DNA from: Gammaproteobacteria bacterium
GTDB lineage: Bacteria > Pseudomonadota > Gammaproteobacteria > Steroidobacterales > Steroidobacteraceae
Direction of reading: 5' to 3'
Assembly (NCBI GenBank): GCA_025358295.1
Contig: JANYJY010000047.1
Location: 1-55,969 of the forward strand
Length of the DNA stretch: 55,969 nt
Shown here: piece by piece, positions 54,083-55,969 of the stretch
How positions within the stretch are numbered: the first letter of the stretch is position 1
Layout: every line of letters begins with the position of its first letter
Position numbers and translations under genes: made by a program
Notes under the pieces: generated by a model
The model's database searches: none
The model's input: the letters and a program-made list of their open reading frames with translations, nothing else
What the model was told of the DNA's origin: nothing

Positions 54083-55389
54083 TCTGTGCCTCGATGGATG
54101 TGAGCATTGGTGAGCGAGGCTGCGGGATCACAGGCACGCGCATAGCCGCGCAGCACTTGCGCGACGCTGTCCAGCACGAGCGCTCGCGGGTCGTTTTTCA
54201 ATTGTCCGTCGCGATACGCCGCAAATTGCAACGGCATGTATTGACTGAGCAACGTTTGGGGTATGCCGATTGCGGAGAGCTTGTCCATTAAACGCGCACA
54301 CGCGAGGCTCACATTGGGGGTGCCCCAATAATACCGAATGCGGTCGCTGAGGCTGAATTGCATGTCGAATTGCTGGCGCGCACGATTCTGATAGTACGTT
54401 GTCCAGTACTTCGGATTGCGCTGCATTTCTTCGAGCAGGGTTTTCTTCAGCGACTCTCCCACCTCGAGCCCCAACTCCGCTGCGATTGCAGCCAGTGCCC
54501 AGAACCCCTCCCGCAACGCGAAAGTAACCGCCGGGCCGACTTTGAGAATGGCGAAGTGGTCGCGGACCAATTCGGCGAGCGCGCCGGGAGTTTGATAGTC
54601 GGTGGAGTGGGCCTCGAAAACCATTCCGGGTACCGCCACGATGCACTTGCTCAACGATGCGGCTTTGAGCGGTTGGTAGTCGATGACCTTGTCATGATCG
54701 AACTCGACCCCTGGCTGGACGACCAGGCCGATGACGCGCTCCCAAGCCTCCTGCAGACCGCGGTGGGCAAATGCGAGGCGATGGGATTCGATGGTCGTAT
54801 ACGCCGCTTCGGGTGTGGTGACGGTCAGTTCATGCCTGGTTTCGTTGGCGCCGCCAGGGACAGGTACCTCCGAGCCGATGACGTACACGGGCGCGGGTCC
54901 CCCACGCACTCGCCACGCCTGCTCCGCGACGTCGCACAAGGCCGCCGTGCGGCGAGCGATCAGTTCATCCCCGAGCACGAACGGATCGTCGGTGCAGGAC
55001 ATGGAGCAGTCGAGATGGATCTTTTGAAAGCCCGCCTCGACATAATCACGCACAAGTACGTCAGATCGCTGCAGTGCGCTCTCTGCAGGCAGGGATTTCC
55101 AGCAGTTCGGACCTAAGTGATCGCCGCCCAGCAGAATACGCTCGGCCGGCAGCCCCACCCTGGCGGCGAGCCGGTACGCGGAATCGAGAAATGCGGTTGG
55201 GCCCATGCCGGTGTATCCGCCGTCCTGATTGACTTGATTGGACGTGGCTTCAATGAGTGCATAGCTGCCGGCCTCCTGCGCGAGCCGCAGCGTCGCTTCG
55301 AGCACCAACGGATGGGAGGAGCAAACAGAGTAGATTCCCACCGACTCGCCGGATTTGTGCGAATGGACGAGATCGAGCAACGGCTTCAT
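54079..55389 (-). CDS. agaZ: D-tagatose-1,6-bisphosphate aldolase subunit GatZ/AgaZ
   Basis: A 436-residue GatZ/KbaZ-type protein, needed for full activity and stability of the GatY/KbaY aldolase that splits tagatose 1,6-bisphosphate. Segments such as GIYSVCSSHPLVLEATLRLA, LIEATSNQVNQDGGYTGM, LLGGDHLGPNCWKSLP and YYWGTPNVSLACARLM are characteristic. It heads the four-gene operon. The catalytic aldolase subunit and a tagatose-6-phosphate kinase are not in the window. Confidence 0.93.
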   Translation of the reverse strand: MKPLLDLVHSHKSGESVGIYSVCSSHPLVLEATLRLAQEAGSYALIEATSNQVNQDGGYTGMGPTAFLDSAYRLAARVGLPAERILLGGDHLGPNCWKSLPAESALQRSDVLVRDYVEAGFQKIHLDCSMSCTDDPFVLGDELIARRTAALCDVAEQAWRVRGGPAPVYVIGSEVPVPGGANETRHELTVTTPEAAYTTIESHRLAFAHRGLQEAWERVIGLVVQPGVEFDHDKVIDYQPLKAASLSKCIVAVPGMVFEAHSTDYQTPGALAELVRDHFAILKVGPAVTFALREGFWALAAIAAELGLEVGESLKKTLLEEMQRNPKYWTTYYQNRARQQFDMQFSLSDRIRYYWGTPNVSLACARLMDKLSAIGIPQTLLSQYMPLQFAAYRDGQLKNDPRALVLDSVAQVLRGYARACDPAASLTNAHIHRGTE

Positions 55390-55479
55390 TCGGCTGTGGA
55401 CAACTTAGGGCTTCATACTAAAATTGTTCTGGCATTCGCCCATGCACGTACTTCAACAGGAAATCGCGCAAATAAATAA

Positions 55480-55526
55480 CAAATGCAATTATATGGTAAG
55501 AGCGGGCTTTCATATTCTTGCATTTG
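55480..55526. promoter_or_regulatory. inverted CAAATGCAA repeats, candidate DeoR/AgaR operators
   Basis: CAAATGCAA (55480-55488) and TTGCATTTG (55518-55526) are exact inverted copies 29 bases apart, in the 205-base gap between the divergent agaZ and DeoR genes. Their spacing, about 38 bases start to start, could allow repressor looping or side-by-side binding. The rest of this AT-rich gap shows no gene. Confidence 0.55.
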
Positions 55527-55594
55527 CTTTTACCCTTTACAAGTTCCAGGATTGAGCGATCGCGGGGGTGGCTTGTTCAAGGAATTAGACAAAA

Positions 55595-55969
55595 ATGACT
55601 GCAGCTAAGCGCAACCGTCGGGCGCGTGTGTCGGCGGAGCCGACTAACTCCGGCGCTGTCGCCGAGAGATCGCCGCACAAGGTGGATAACAAGCACAGAA
55701 CCGGGCTGCTGGTGGGTGAACGGCGGCATCAGATTTTGGATTTGCTCACAAGGAACGGGCGAGTCACCGTCGACGAACTGGCGGGCAGCTTCGCCACCTC
55801 GACGGCCACCGTTCGCAATGACCTTGCGGCTCTGGCAGCCATGGGGGCCCTGGAACGTACCCACGGTGGCGCGCTTCTGAGCCGTGACGACCAAGATCGC
55901 CCGATCGCGTTGAAGCGCACGCTGCACCACGCCGAAAAGGTTCGCATCGCCAAGGAGGCGGTCGCTCTC
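55595..55969 (+). CDS. DeoR-family regulator, AgaR-like, 3' part beyond the window
   Basis: The first 125 residues of a DeoR-type repressor; the gene runs off the right edge. After a basic, Ser/Pro-rich leader of about 35 residues comes the helix-turn-helix GERRHQILDLLTRNGRVTVD and FATSTATVRNDLAALAAMGA, followed by RTHGGALL, the usual DeoR signature, and the start of the sugar-phosphate-binding domain (HHAEKVRIAKEAVAL). ATG 55595 follows AAGGA at 55579-55583. Divergent from agaZ, it probably represses that operon until a sugar phosphate binds. The long N-terminal leader is unusual for the family. Confidence 0.9.
   Translation, partial: MTAAKRNRRARVSAEPTNSGAVAERSPHKVDNKHRTGLLVGERRHQILDLLTRNGRVTVDELAGSFATSTATVRNDLAALAAMGALERTHGGALLSRDDQDRPIALKRTLHHAEKVRIAKEAVAL

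Overview
The window (about 60% G+C by eye, dense coding, many ATGA or TGATG overlaps) looks like chromosomal DNA of a metabolically versatile proteobacterium. TonB-dependent uptake, LysR regulators, a HiPIP, form IC RuBisCO and protocatechuate meta-cleavage together suggest a gammaproteobacterium, perhaps Steroidobacter- or Nevskia-like. That placement is inference; no rRNA or marker gene is present. I see no tRNA, rRNA, CRISPR array, insertion sequence or phage gene.

Layout. (1) 1-6409: a Calvin-cycle operon on the minus strand, cbbL-cbbS-cbbX-cbbY-fbp-prk (prk runs off the left edge), with divergent cbbR. (2) 6413-21007: a galactan/galactose locus. The minus operon encodes an IlvD/Edd sugar-acid dehydratase, KDGal kinase, KDPGal aldolase, an SGLT-type symporter, a GntR regulator and D-galactose dehydrogenase (De Ley-Doudoroff route). 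The divergent plus operon encodes an SDR, a GH2 beta-galactosidase, a GH53 endo-galactanase and a secreted cysteine-repeat protein; a convergent TonB receptor follows. (3) 21161-22281: a remnant of a tryptophan-halogenase-like gene and an HtrA-like protein lacking a complete catalytic triad. (4) 22331-29506: a Rieske oxygenase with two tandem dimethylglycine-dehydrogenase-like flavoproteins and a divergent LysR gene, probably methylated-amine (betaine-type) catabolism. (5) 29609-30667: a HiPIP and a conserved hypothetical gene interrupted by an in-frame TGA.

(6) 30664-38800: 4-hydroxybenzoate to protocatechuate (AraC regulator, PobA) and the protocatechuate 4,5-cleavage pathway (LysR-ligA-ligB-ligC on minus, ligK-ligI-ligJ on plus), ending in pyruvate and oxaloacetate. 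(7) 38805-50500: mixed genes: a secreted amidohydrolase, an alpha/beta hydrolase, a double YjbR protein, a ROK sugar kinase, a molybdopterin oxidoreductase, a HipA-like kinase with a DUF3037 partner, a SYLF protein, an MscS-type channel and an M28 peptidase. (8) 50569-55969: an amino-sugar/tagatose type operon on minus (GatZ/AgaZ, AgaS, BadF-type kinase, MFS transporter) with a divergent DeoR regulator cut by the right edge.

Together the genes describe an organism able to fix CO2 and to eat plant cell-wall material (galactan side chains, hydroxybenzoates) and methylated amines. None of the systems is wholly unfamiliar. The least explained items are the four-cysteine repeat protein, the HtrA-like pseudoprotease, the HipA/DUF3037 pair under a perfect palindrome, the interrupted gene at 30059 and the betaine-like cluster without an encoded Rieske reductase.
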